Origin: Candidatus Parcubacteria bacterium
GTDB lineage: Bacteria; Patescibacteria; Paceibacteria; UBA9973; UBA918
Length of the DNA: 64,000 bases
Direction: 5' to 3'
Assembly: GCA_021731405.1 (NCBI GenBank)
Contig: JAKFXN010000004.1
Location: 1 to 64,000, forward strand
The notes under the pieces were generated by a model, which worked only from the letters and a program-made list of their open reading frames with translations, had not been told where the DNA came from and did not search any database. Positions 15,137 to 21,886 of this stretch are shown here, one piece after another. A program made the translations under genes and the position numbers. How positions within the stretch are numbered: the first letter of the stretch is position 1; each line of letters starts with the position of its first letter.

Positions 15137-15655
15137 ATGGGAACAAAAACAAAAAAAATATTTATAATCTCTGTAATTACCGCTCTGGTAAGTATTGCCG
15201 TGCTCGTTTTTTTCTCGTACGAAATCCAAAACCAAGGAGTTCGTCTCGAAGAACAAATTGCCATTCTGACCGAGAGTAACACTAAAGAATCAGCTCATGT
15301 ACGCCTCAATCGCCTTGTGCAGGATACCGAGTCAGAGAGAGCACTTTTAGCCTCTAGTTTTTTCAAAGATGAAGGCGACAGTATCCTATTCTTGGGTGAA
15401 ATAGAGACGCTCGCTGGTGCCCTCGGTCTCTCACTCAAGACCGAAGAGCTCGATAAAGTAGTAGACGAAGAAAAACGTGAATCTATCAGAATGACTTTTT
15501 CCTATGATGGAGCAAAAGATACCGTCTTCACGTTTTCAAAATTAATGGAAGTCACCCCGTATCATTCACGAGTCGAAAGCCTGTCGTTACGTAAACTCAC
15601 CAATGAAAATTGGCAGGGAACCCTTACCATACTCATTAGTATCAATTCACTATGA
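15137..15655 (+). CDS. pilO: PilO-like type IV pilus platform protein
   Basis: 172 residues: short cytoplasmic Lys-rich start, one transmembrane helix (about residues 8-28), a coiled-coil segment (residues 35-70) and a small C-terminal domain ending in a beta-rich LTILISI segment. This is the architecture of PilO, which pairs with PilN. It overlaps the next gene by 4 bases (ATGA). Recognised by order and layout more than by residues. Confidence 0.75.
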   Translation: MGTKTKKIFIISVITALVSIAVLVFFSYEIQNQGVRLEEQIAILTESNTKESAHVRLNRLVQDTESERALLASSFFKDEGDSILFLGEIETLAGALGLSLKTEELDKVVDEEKRESIRMTFSYDGAKDTVFTFSKLMEVTPYHSRVESLSLRKLTNENWQGTLTILISINSL

Positions 15656-16113
15656 TAGAAAATGCTTTTGTTAAAAAACTGGTAAAAGGAGTGCTTAGAA
15701 ATCGAAAGCAGTCGCTTTTAGATAGAAGTATTATGCACCCAACTCGGGAGTGGGTGACTGGTCTTGCCCTAGGGATTCTTATTTTAACTTTGGGAGTGGC
15801 GTGGGGAGTCAGCACCTATATTCAGTTTAGTAATGTATCGGTGAGTGGGGAGGCTGTAGAAGACGCTGCAGTTGTGTACCGACAAAGTCTAGTTGAGACT
15901 GCTCTGACGGATTTTGAGGCGCGAAAAAAAGAATATGAAACCCTCAAGCAAACGCTTCTTAATAAACAGAGAAATGTAGAGACAGTAGCACTACCGCCAC
16001 AAGTAGAAATAGCTACCACAACTGAAGAGACTGTCACTGAATCAGAACCAGATATGTCTAGCCCAATACTAGAGGGGAGTGAGTCGAATGAGGGTCCGGA
16101 GTTGGGGTTGTAG
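15652..16113 (+). CDS. Fourth pilus-cluster membrane protein, unknown
   Basis: 153 residues with a basic N-terminal segment, one transmembrane helix (about residues 42-64), a short coiled coil, and a disordered acidic tail rich in Thr, Glu and Ser. It overlaps pilO by 4 bases and so is probably the last gene of pilMNO. By place it could correspond to PilP, but no PilP lipobox or domain is seen, so no name is given. Confidence 0.65.
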   Translation: MIENAFVKKLVKGVLRNRKQSLLDRSIMHPTREWVTGLALGILILTLGVAWGVSTYIQFSNVSVSGEAVEDAAVVYRQSLVETALTDFEARKKEYETLKQTLLNKQRNVETVALPPQVEIATTTEETVTESEPDMSSPILEGSESNEGPELGL

Positions 16114-16154
16114 GTTGTGCTTGGGTTAAAGCTTCTGTGAGGTCAAGTTTCTAA

Positions 16155-16362
16155 ATTCACTGTCCGCGAGGAATGATCCTGCAGTTTCTAATTCGCTACG
16201 CTCATAAGAACTGCTGGACGCAGCTCACTAGTTTTCTTTCTAGAAAGGAAAGAAAACATCGCTCCGCTGGTTCGATTCCTACGGAAAGTGCATTAGCACT
16301 TTCCTCGCGGGGGCACGAACAAAAACAGCACACTTAAATAAAGTGTGCTGTTTTTATACTCG
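16155..16362 (-). repeat. tRNA-tail module C, behind tRNA-Arg(TCT)
   Basis: Read on the - strand: a terminator hairpin (16321-16355), inverted copy part 1 of the tRNA end (16301-16319), a GGAAAGTGC/GCACTTTCC hairpin (16283-16304), and inverted copy part 2 covering the T-arm (16269-16284). Two more hairpins follow: P2 (16221-16269, CAGC...GCTG base, GGAGCGA/GTGA internal loop) and P3 (16179-16218, apical GAGCGTAGCGAA). The last part is a direct copy ATTCCTCGCGG (16164-16174). P2 and P3 are close relatives of those in module D although the tRNAs differ. Confidence 0.75.
16321..16355 (-). terminator. Terminator directly behind tRNA-Arg(TCT)
   Basis: AAAAACAGCACACTT and its complement form a 15-base-pair stem with a 5-base loop and terminal T-run, 7 bases after the tRNA 3' end. 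It is itself flanked by inverted copies of the tRNA end, so the whole makes one very long palindrome of about 16301-16376. Confidence 0.85.
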
Positions 16363-16434
16363 TGCCCCCGCGAGGAATCGAACCTCGAATAACGGCTTAG
16401 AAGTCCGCAGTTATATCCATTTAACTACAGGGGC
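16363..16434 (-). tRNA. tRNA-Arg (anticodon TCT)
   Basis: Acceptor GCCCCTG/CGGGGGC, T-arm CGAGG-TTCGATT-CCTCG, anticodon loop CTTCTAA giving TCT (reads AGA and AGG). There is one mismatch at the loop-closing pair of the anticodon stem. CCA is not encoded. Module C follows on the same strand. Confidence 0.93.
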
Positions 16435-16440
16435 AAGTGA

Positions 16441-16509
16441 GGAATAGAATGGAAGCTTGCTTACATTCTAGTTCCGAACGCAGCCCTTGTATGCGGAGCA
16501 TACAGGGGC
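16441..16509. repeat. Hairpins with copies of the tRNA-Arg(TCT) 5' end, upstream of that tRNA
   Basis: On the 5' side of the tRNA are two hairpins. One (16441-16475) is a 35-base stem-loop. The other (16483-16509) pairs GCCCTTGTATG with CATACAGGGGC; its TACAGGGGC arm is an exact 9-base copy of the complement of the tRNA start. So 5'-end copies sit before the tRNA as 3'-end copies sit behind it. No gene is seen in 16435-16586. Confidence 0.6.
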
Positions 16510-16586
16510 AAACGTTCAACTTGAAGATTCAGGTCACCTCGCTCGCAAGAATAGCAGAAAACAAGAGGAGAGGGAATATATAAAAG

Positions 16587-16610
16587 AATGCCCCACCAAG
16601 GTGGGGCATT
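16587..16610 (-). terminator. Terminator of the 16609-17022 ORFan
   Basis: An 11-base-pair stem (AATGCCCCACC and complement) with a 2-base centre; it overlaps the stop codon and is followed on the - strand by a T-rich run. Confidence 0.8.
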
Positions 16611-17022
16611 AATGCGTGTGTGTTTTGGAGGGGGTTACCTCAAGTCGCAGAATGATGTCTCTGTAAAAGAAAAAACCTTTGACCTTTCCGCGTTCTGGTG
16701 GAGCTTGATAGAATTCTCGCCTCTCTTCGTGTACTAGCATCGAGACTGCTGTTATGAACCCCTGATCACCAATTCCGTATATATAAGAAGTGGGACTGTC
16801 CTCAGTTGAGGTGATGGTAGCTCCGGGAAAAAGTGTGGAGGTCTGTGATTGGAGTTGGCTAATTAAGTAGTCAAACTGAACGCAGGGTATCACACAGAAA
16901 ATGGCTGCCTCCTCTCGATTTCCAGCCATTTTCATGGCTTTTACGGCAAGACCTGCCAGCTCCTCTAACTTTGGAGCTATGGAGGCTACCAGTTTCTCTA
17001 CGAGATGGTTGGATACTTCCAT
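16609..17022 (-). CDS. ORFan, paralogue of the gene at 17145-17567
   Basis: 137 residues, no signal peptide or membrane segment, no family recognised. The ATG at 17022 is chosen because TGGAGGG lies 7 bases upstream, a clear SD rare among the housekeeping genes here. It aligns by eye with its neighbour: an FC cluster near the middle (AIFCVIP against IVFCLEG), a Ser-Pro then YG segment (SPTSYIYG against SSPVFYG), and an ending Arg...Val-x-Pro-Ser (LRLEVTPS against VEIMQVKPS). It has its own terminator and is richer in G+C than neighbours. Confidence 0.65.
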   Translation of the reverse strand: MEVSNHLVEKLVASIAPKLEELAGLAVKAMKMAGNREEAAIFCVIPCVQFDYLISQLQSQTSTLFPGATITSTEDSPTSYIYGIGDQGFITAVSMLVHEERREFYQAPPERGKVKGFFFYRDIILRLEVTPSKTHTH

Positions 17023-17110
17023 ACTATAACCCTCCAATTGTTTAAAGAACTAGAAAATAGAGTACGGCCAAAATAAAAATCTGTAAAGCAAAATTGGTTT
17101 TGAAATTTAA

Positions 17111-17139
17111 AAAGCGGTACCAACGAAGTTAGTACCGCC
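17111..17139 (-). terminator. Terminator of the 17145-17567 ORFan
   Basis: GCGGTACTAAC pairs with GTTGGTACCGC with one mismatch; on the - strand it is followed by TTTTTAAATTT. It separates the two paralogous ORFans into individual transcription units. Confidence 0.78.
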
Positions 17140-17144
17140 TTTGG

Positions 17145-17567
17145 TTACAGCAAGTGTCCAAAATTGCTTGGTTTGACCTGCATGATTTCAACTCTTGTTC
17201 TTGTACAGACAAGAGCTTTTACGAAACCTGGTGAGAGAGGTGTATTCAGAATGACCTCAGTCGTTTCAGGGAGCATTTTTTCAAAATTTGCAAAAAATGT
17301 CTCGGTGGCAACCCCATAAAAAACAGGACTGCTTTTTGGTGATTGAACTTTCTTCCAGTCACTTCGTTCCTCGACTCCTTCAATAAGCCTTCTCCAGCTG
17401 GAATTCCCTTCAAGGCAAAAAACAATAAATTCTTCAGGCTGGCGATTGTTGCGATGAACCTCTTCCCAAGCAAGGGTCTGAAGAATTCGTGCTGCTTCGT
17501 AGACAACAAGTGCGTGGAAATCTTCTGGATCCAACTCATCTGTAGCCAATGTGTGATTCGTAGTCAT
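17145..17567 (-). CDS. ORFan, paralogue of the gene at 16609-17022
   Basis: 140 residues, soluble, family not recognised. The start at 17567 follows GGGAG with 6 bases spacing; a longer start at 17591 would ignore this site. Hexamers TTTACA and TATTGT spaced 16 bases lie upstream on the - strand, so it likely has its own promoter. It shares the FC, SPxxYG and VxPS landmarks with the next gene, indicating a tandem duplication that has diverged widely. It lies immediately behind tRNA-Val tail module D. Confidence 0.65.
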   Translation of the reverse strand: MTTNHTLATDELDPEDFHALVVYEAARILQTLAWEEVHRNNRQPEEFIVFCLEGNSSWRRLIEGVEERSDWKKVQSPKSSPVFYGVATETFFANFEKMLPETTEVILNTPLSPGFVKALVCTRTRVEIMQVKPSNFGHLL

Positions 17568-17658
17568 GGTTTGCTCCCAGAACAGTTGCAAAAGAACAAA
17601 TTACCTACGTACAATACTGCTAACGCTGCTTTTGTAAAGAGAAGAGTTATTTATGTGC

Positions 17659-17690
17659 AAAAAGTCGTTAGCAGAAGCTAACGACTTTTT
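17659..17690. terminator. Terminator closing module D
   Basis: A perfect 14-base-pair stem (AAAAAGTCGTTAGC and complement) with AGAA loop, directly after the direct copy of the tRNA-Val tail on the - strand. Confidence 0.87.
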
Positions 17691-17695
17691 GTATT

Positions 17696-17976
17696 GTGTG
17701 CGATGAGAGATTAGTCCCACTTTTTCTAATTCCTTAACAGGAACTGTCCACTCATTGGGGTTTTTCATTCTTCAAAACACCTCAATGAGTCTTGCGAAAT
17801 GACATTATGGTCATTTCTCACGCTTCGCTCATAAGAACGCTGGACGCGGCTCAACGGTTTCAATTTCTGGGAAAGGAAATTGAAACACGTCTCCGCCGTT
17901 CAAATCTCTACAAAAGTGCCGCAGGGCACTTTTTCATCGCGCATATAAAAAACCCGCATTGCGGGCTTTTTATCTG
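17696..17976 (-). repeat. tRNA-tail module D, behind tRNA-Val
   Basis: Read on the - strand: terminator hairpin, inverted part 1 TGCGCGATGA, hairpin AAAAGTGCC/GGCACTTTT, inverted part 2 GTAGAGATTTGAAC. The split falls by the acceptor/T-arm border. P2 has a GTTTCAATTTC/GAAATTGAAAC stem on a GGC...GCC base with GGAGA/TTGA sides. P3 has the apical GAGCGAAGCG. Two extra hairpins (CTCATTG-based and AAATGAC-based) follow. The last element is AATCTCTCATCGCACAC (17696-17712), a direct copy of the tRNA 3' end with one mismatch. It is the longest of the five modules, about 280 bases. Confidence 0.75.
17949..17972. terminator. Terminator directly behind tRNA-Val
   Basis: AAACCCGC/GCGGGCTT hairpin with A-run and T-run on either side, 5 bases past the tRNA 3' end, itself flanked by inverted tRNA-end copies (catcgcgca and tgcgcgatg). 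Confidence 0.8.
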
Positions 17977-18049
17977 TGCGCGATGAGAGATTTGAACTCC
18001 CGACCTTCTCAGTGTAAATGAGCTGCTCTACCAACTGAGCTAATCGCGC
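17977..18049 (-). tRNA. tRNA-Val (anticodon TAC)
   Basis: Acceptor GCGCGAT/ATCGCGC, anticodon loop TTTACAC giving TAC, T-arm with TTCAAAT loop, standard D-arm GCTCAGTTGGTAGAGC. CCA is not encoded. Confidence 0.95.
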
Positions 18050-18130
18050 ATGCCTACCTAAGTAGTGCCACACATAGTACCTGTTTTTGAAATTATTTCA
18101 ATATCAGATACTTGAGGTATACTGACGGTC

Positions 18131-18403
18131 ATGATTGAGATGCAAAGTACTATTATTGGTAAAGTCCAAGGCGTACGCTACCGAGACTATGTCCAGGCGG
18201 CTGCAGGGGAGCTTGGATTGGTGGGGTACGTCAAAAATAACCCTGACGGTACGGTTTTTGTCTTAGCTCAGGGCGAGCCTGAGATTCTTCGAAACTTTGT
18301 GGAATACCTCCATGAGGGTTCTGTCTTAGCGACAGTTGATTCTGTGAGTGTAGACTGGGCTACTGCGCAGAAACACTACGATGATTTTTCAGTGGTACGG
18401 TAA
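18131..18403 (+). CDS. acyP: Acylphosphatase
   Basis: 90 residues with the signature GKVQGVRYRDYV (substrate-binding Arg) and GYVKNNPDGTV (catalytic Asn). It hydrolyses carboxyl-phosphate bonds of small acyl phosphates in the cytoplasm. The length is standard. The ATG is preceded by TGACGGTC, with no clear SD. uppS starts 4 bases after its stop, so they are probably cotranscribed. Confidence 0.92.
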   Translation: MIEMQSTIIGKVQGVRYRDYVQAAAGELGLVGYVKNNPDGTVFVLAQGEPEILRNFVEYLHEGSVLATVDSVSVDWATAQKHYDDFSVVR

Positions 18404-18407
18404 ATAT

Positions 18408-19091
18408 ATGAACACAACCATTCCTACGTGTATCGGCTTTATGATGGACGGCAATCGACGTTTTGCAAAAGCTTCGGGACTGGATACCTTGTTTGGACAT
18501 GTGGCAGGGAAGGAGAAATTTTTTGAGGTGGTGACGTGGGTTCACGAAGCAGGTATCAAGCACGCCGTGTTTTATGCTTTTTCTACTGAAAATTGGCAGC
18601 GTGAACAAGCTGAAGTCGACGGGCTTATGACCATCTTTCTCAATGCCGTAAAAGAATTACAACAAAAAAATGACGGTCGGAATATTTCTATCCGGATAAT
18701 TGGTCGAAGAGAAGATCTTTCGTCTGAAATGCAGGCGGCAGTAACCTTGGTAGAAAAGGAAACTGCCTTTGAAAATCTTGATACGACTATTTGGATTGCG
18801 CTTTCATATGGTGGACGAGCAGAAATAGTTGACGCAGTTAACAAAGCGGTAGCAGAAGGTTCCTCTGTCACCGAAGAAAGCTTTAAGGGTCTCATGTGGA
18901 GCGCAGGGATGCCTGATCCTGACCTCATTATTCGCACCGCTGGAGATAAGCGCCTTTCAAACTTCTTACCGTGGCAGGCTGTTTATAGTGAACTCTTTTT
19001 CATAGGTACGTATTGGCCGGCTTTTACAAAAGAGGAATTTACGCGTATCCTCAGTGATTATGAAAAGCGCGAACGAAGAATTGGAAAATAA
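18408..19091 (+). CDS. uppS: Undecaprenyl diphosphate synthase (cis-prenyltransferase)
   Basis: 227 residues. The first motif reads FMMDGNRRFAK where most bacteria have HxMDGNGRWA, so Gly and Trp are replaced by Arg and Phe while the catalytic Asp is kept. Later motifs are normal: YAFSTENWQR, ALSYGGRAEIVDA and DLIIRTAGDKRLSNFLPWQ. The enzyme makes the lipid carrier for cell-wall synthesis at the membrane. It is followed after 4 bases by a pseudouridine synthase gene. Confidence 0.93.
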   Translation: MNTTIPTCIGFMMDGNRRFAKASGLDTLFGHVAGKEKFFEVVTWVHEAGIKHAVFYAFSTENWQREQAEVDGLMTIFLNAVKELQQKNDGRNISIRIIGRREDLSSEMQAAVTLVEKETAFENLDTTIWIALSYGGRAEIVDAVNKAVAEGSSVTEESFKGLMWSAGMPDPDLIIRTAGDKRLSNFLPWQAVYSELFFIGTYWPAFTKEEFTRILSDYEKRERRIGK

Positions 19092-19095
19092 GCCT

Positions 19096-19839
19096 ATGAC
19101 AGAACCGGCTGTTATATATGAAGACACTTCAGTCTTGGTGGTAGATAAGCCGTACGGGATGCTCGTGCATGAAGACTGGCATTCGGGCGCAGAGGGGACA
19201 CTCGTGGAGTGGTTTTTGAAGCGAGTACCCGAAGCGAAGGGAGTTGGGGAAGAAACCACTAAGCCTGACGGTACTCCGCTTGAACGTTCGGGAGTAGTAC
19301 ATCGACTTGACCGTGAGACTTCGGGAGTGATGATTTTGGCTAAGACCAAAGAAGCACACACCTTTTTGAAGGCGCAGTTTCATGACCGGCAAGTAAAGAA
19401 GGAGTACCGCGCTTTTGTGTATGGACGGATTCATGACAAGTGGGGGACCATTAATCGCCCAATTGGCCGCAGTGCCAAAGACTTCAAAAAGCGTTCAGCC
19501 GAGCGGGGAGCTAAAGGCACTATGCGTGACGCCGTCACTCACTTAGAGCGGATTGGGGTGGGGGAATATAACACTGAGCCGTTCTCATACCTAAAACTTA
19601 TGCCGCAGACTGGTCGTACCCACCAATTGCGCGTTCATTTGCGGGCTATTGACCGTCCCATTGTCTGTGACCCGCTCTATGGTGAGAAGCAGCTAGCTAC
19701 CTCAAATAACCTAGGGTTAGACCGTCTGGCGCTCCATGCTCATGTACTCGAAATCGTCCTACCCCATGGCCAAACAGAACGATTTATTGCCCCGTTACCA
19801 CTAGAGTTTGAGCGAGCCGCTGAACGTATTGCAGAGTAG
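19096..19839 (+). CDS. RluA-family pseudouridine synthase
   Basis: 247 residues with the catalytic motif VHRLDRETSG (Asp nucleophile), and PQTGRTHQLRVH and CDPLYG in the expected order. It has no S4 domain at the N-terminus. It isomerises uridine in rRNA or tRNA; the target cannot be told. The ATG at 19096, 4 bases after the uppS stop, is chosen over in-frame GTG 19054 and ATG 19060, which would overlap uppS. Confidence 0.9.
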   Translation: MTEPAVIYEDTSVLVVDKPYGMLVHEDWHSGAEGTLVEWFLKRVPEAKGVGEETTKPDGTPLERSGVVHRLDRETSGVMILAKTKEAHTFLKAQFHDRQVKKEYRAFVYGRIHDKWGTINRPIGRSAKDFKKRSAERGAKGTMRDAVTHLERIGVGEYNTEPFSYLKLMPQTGRTHQLRVHLRAIDRPIVCDPLYGEKQLATSNNLGLDRLALHAHVLEIVLPHGQTERFIAPLPLEFERAAERIAE

Positions 19840-19896
19840 GGAAGCTTGTGGTAGATTATGGCACGCTTAAACGGCCTATTGTTTAGATATTATATT

Positions 19897-20481
19897 ATGA
19901 AATCAGCAGTTACTGGGGTGACAATCTCACCCGTCAACATGAACGAACGAAAAGAACTTGGTATCAGACCAGGAGATACTATTCGTGTTCACCAAAAAAT
20001 TCAGGATAAGGGCAAGACTCGTATCCAGATTTTTGAAGGACTTGTACTCGCGCGAAAGCACGGAGATGAGCCAGGAGCTACTTTTACTGTACGTAAGGTA
20101 GCGAGTGGAGTTGGAGTAGAAAAAATCTATCCGCTGTACTCACCACTTATTGATAAGCTTGAAATTGTTAAACGAGCTAAGGTTCGTCGAGCAAAGCTTT
20201 ACTACATCCGTGAGAAGGTAGCTCGTGAAATCAAGCGACAAATGCGTCGCATGACACTTGTAGGATTCTCAACCGAATCAGAAGCAGAGGCAAGTGTACG
20301 AGCAGCAGCTGAAGCCAAGGCTCTCGAGGAAGCTGAACTTAAGGAGAAAGAAGCTGTAGCAGCAAAGGAAGCTGAAATGGCTACTCCAGAAGTAGTGGAG
20401 GAGACACCAGCTGAGGTTGTAGCAGAAGCTCCTGTTGAAGAAGTTGCAGCAGAGGCAGAAGCTGAGGTTAAGAAGGACTAA
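19897..20481 (+). CDS. rplS: Ribosomal protein L19 with long Ala/Glu-rich tail
   Basis: 194 residues. The first 110 or so are a normal L19 (IRPGDTIRVHQKI, RIQIFEGLVLARK, IEKIYPLYSP-like segment, RRAKLYYIRE). The rest is an extension of about 80 residues dominated by Ala and Glu with a central Pro-Val stretch, probably helical or disordered, on the ribosome surface. The ATG at 19897 begins MKSAVTG; a longer in-frame start lacks support. A strong terminator follows, so it is the last gene of its unit. Confidence 0.93.
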   Translation: MKSAVTGVTISPVNMNERKELGIRPGDTIRVHQKIQDKGKTRIQIFEGLVLARKHGDEPGATFTVRKVASGVGVEKIYPLYSPLIDKLEIVKRAKVRRAKLYYIREKVAREIKRQMRRMTLVGFSTESEAEASVRAAAEAKALEEAELKEKEAVAAKEAEMATPEVVEETPAEVVAEAPVEEVAAEAEAEVKKD

Positions 20482-20493
20482 GGTCTGCAAAAG

Positions 20494-20521
20494 AAAAACC
20501 CGCACCCCTGTGCGGGTTTTT
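20494..20521. terminator. Terminator of rplS
   Basis: AAAAACCCGCAC and complement make a 12-base-pair stem with CCCT loop and T-run, 13 bases after the stop. Confidence 0.9.
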
Positions 20522-20599
20522 CTTTTAGTATGCGCCATGCCGTAAAACTTGAACAGTTATGGGTTTTCGTGCATAATAACGGCCTTGAAGTAACGACCT

Positions 20600-20683
20600 G
20601 TCCAGGTGGCGAAATTGGTAGACGCACTACCTTGAGGTGGTAGCGCCTTTACGGGCATGCTGGTTCAAATCCAGTCTTGGACA
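20600..20683 (+). tRNA. tRNA-Leu (anticodon GAG)
   Basis: A class II tRNA: acceptor GTCCAGG/CTTGGAC, anticodon stem CTACC/GGTAG with loop TTGAGGT giving GAG, long variable arm, T-loop TTCAAAT. CCA is not encoded after the discriminator A. Module B follows. Confidence 0.95.
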
Positions 20684-20871
20684 CAAATAAAAACTCCCCG
20701 AAAGGGAGTTTTTTGTGTCTAAGAAAAATGTGCCCTGCGGCACATTTGCCTGGATTTGAAAACCGCAGTGATGCCGAAGGCGAGCGAGGTGGGGTCGAGA
20801 GTACTTAGCAGAATCTGAGCTTGCGAAAGATTATGCTTAGTAACTCGTGACCTAATCCAGTCTTGGACACA
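20684..20871 (+). repeat. tRNA-tail module B, behind tRNA-Leu (best-preserved example)
   Basis: In order: terminator hairpin (20691-20714); inverted acceptor copy GTGTCTAAGA (20715-20724); hairpin AAATGTGCC/GGCACATTT (20726-20747); inverted T-arm copy GCCTGGATTTGAA; P2 (ACC...GGT base, GCAGTGA/GAGCGA internal loop, GCCGAAGGC tip). P3 then runs from GGTCGAGAGTACTTAG to CTTAGTAACTCGTGACC with tip GAGCTTGCGAA. Last is an exact 18-base direct copy AATCCAGTCTTGGACACA (20854-20871; original 20668-20685). P3 matches P3 of module A in sequence. The two copies can pair to close the module. Confidence 0.8.
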
Positions 20872-20875
20872 CTGC

Positions 20876-20899
20876 AAAAAGCCCCAAATGGGGCTTTTT
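20876..20899. terminator. Terminator closing module B
   Basis: AAAAAGCCCC/GGGGCTTTTT stem with AAAT loop, 4 bases after the direct tRNA-tail copy. Confidence 0.87.
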
Positions 20900-20963
20900 G
20901 TTTTTCTTAAGAGTTTGAAATTCCACGTTCAGTTTTGCGTAGCAATAGAGTATGATACACACT

Positions 20964-21848
20964 ATGCGACTCTTACTAGCGCCTTTATTTCTCGTCTTAA
21001 TACTGACATTTGTTAGTATCCCTTCGTCTGCTTCTGCTGTAACAATGACCTATGAGGAAGGGAAGGTACATGCTGCGCTCTTATTACAGATTAAGTCACT
21101 TTTGGCTGAGGTGGTGCGACTTCAAGAGTTGTTGGCTGAGCAAAAGGAGCGCTCGCTCGCCTCTGCTTCGTATACTCCTTACGACACGGTCATCTTTCCA
21201 CTTTCGTTTGAACGAATCTATGAAGTGAAAAACGGGACTATAAAAAATACTAATGGAGAAACTGGACAGCGTGTAGTAGATAAACAGCTCTTTGATTTAT
21301 TTGCAGCCGTGATTGGAGATGATGCGGTTGATGAGTATGTAAAAGAGTGGCGGGTGTTTAAAAATGACAACAGTGACCTCGGAGCATTTGTGGAATTAAT
21401 TGCTGGTACAGAATCATGGGTAATTGGAGTAAACCGTGAAAGCTATAGTTCGGGAGATGAACAGCTTACGCGCGCCTTTGCAAACCTCTTCACTCACGAG
21501 TACGCACATATATTACTATTCAATGAAACTACCTTTGAGACTACCTACAAAAATCTTTTTTGGACAGCTGAAGACCAAAGGCATTCTGCTCGAGTACAAA
21601 ATCTTAACAGTCAGTTTTCGGCACTCAGCCGATATTACGACGAGAATCGCAGTCGGTTTGTGAGCGACTACGCTACCTTAAGTGCTGAGGAAGATATGGC
21701 TGAGACCTTTGTCTCGTTTGTACGTGAAGAGAAGCCGCTTGGTACAACTATCCGTGAGAAAAAGATAAACCAGTTTTATACCTCAAAGGTTTTTGTTGAG
21801 GCGCGAGCTGAGCTACGAGCTAACCTTCAAGCTCTGGGAGTTCTCTAA
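20964..21848 (+). CDS. Exported HExxH metallopeptidase-like protein
   Basis: 294 residues. A signal peptide of about 25 residues ends near SSASAVT. A short helical segment follows, then an alpha/beta domain with HEYAH (His178, Glu179, His182), a zinc motif, and downstream EEDMAETF that could give the third ligand as in gluzincins. The family is not recognised. It is probably a secreted or surface zinc peptidase. Start ATG 20964 is preferred over 20952 because it sets the signal peptide at normal length. It has its own terminator. Confidence 0.7.
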   Translation: MRLLLAPLFLVLILTFVSIPSSASAVTMTYEEGKVHAALLLQIKSLLAEVVRLQELLAEQKERSLASASYTPYDTVIFPLSFERIYEVKNGTIKNTNGETGQRVVDKQLFDLFAAVIGDDAVDEYVKEWRVFKNDNSDLGAFVELIAGTESWVIGVNRESYSSGDEQLTRAFANLFTHEYAHILLFNETTFETTYKNLFWTAEDQRHSARVQNLNSQFSALSRYYDENRSRFVSDYATLSAEEDMAETFVSFVREEKPLGTTIREKKINQFYTSKVFVEARAELRANLQALGVL

Positions 21849-21849
21849 T

Positions 21850-21880
21850 AAAAAGCCCCGCGCATGGCGCGGGGCTTTTT
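21850..21880. terminator. Bidirectional terminator between the peptidase gene and the gene at 21887
   Basis: AAAAAGCCCCGCGC and its complement around ATG; A- and T-runs on both sides serve both convergent genes. Confidence 0.9.
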
Positions 21881-21886
21881 AGTAGT

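Noticed and set aside
16155..18049. Prophage or integrative element between tRNA-Arg and tRNA-Val.
   Set aside because: No integrase, transposase or replication gene is present, and the tRNA copies belong to each tRNA separately and do not span a shared element.
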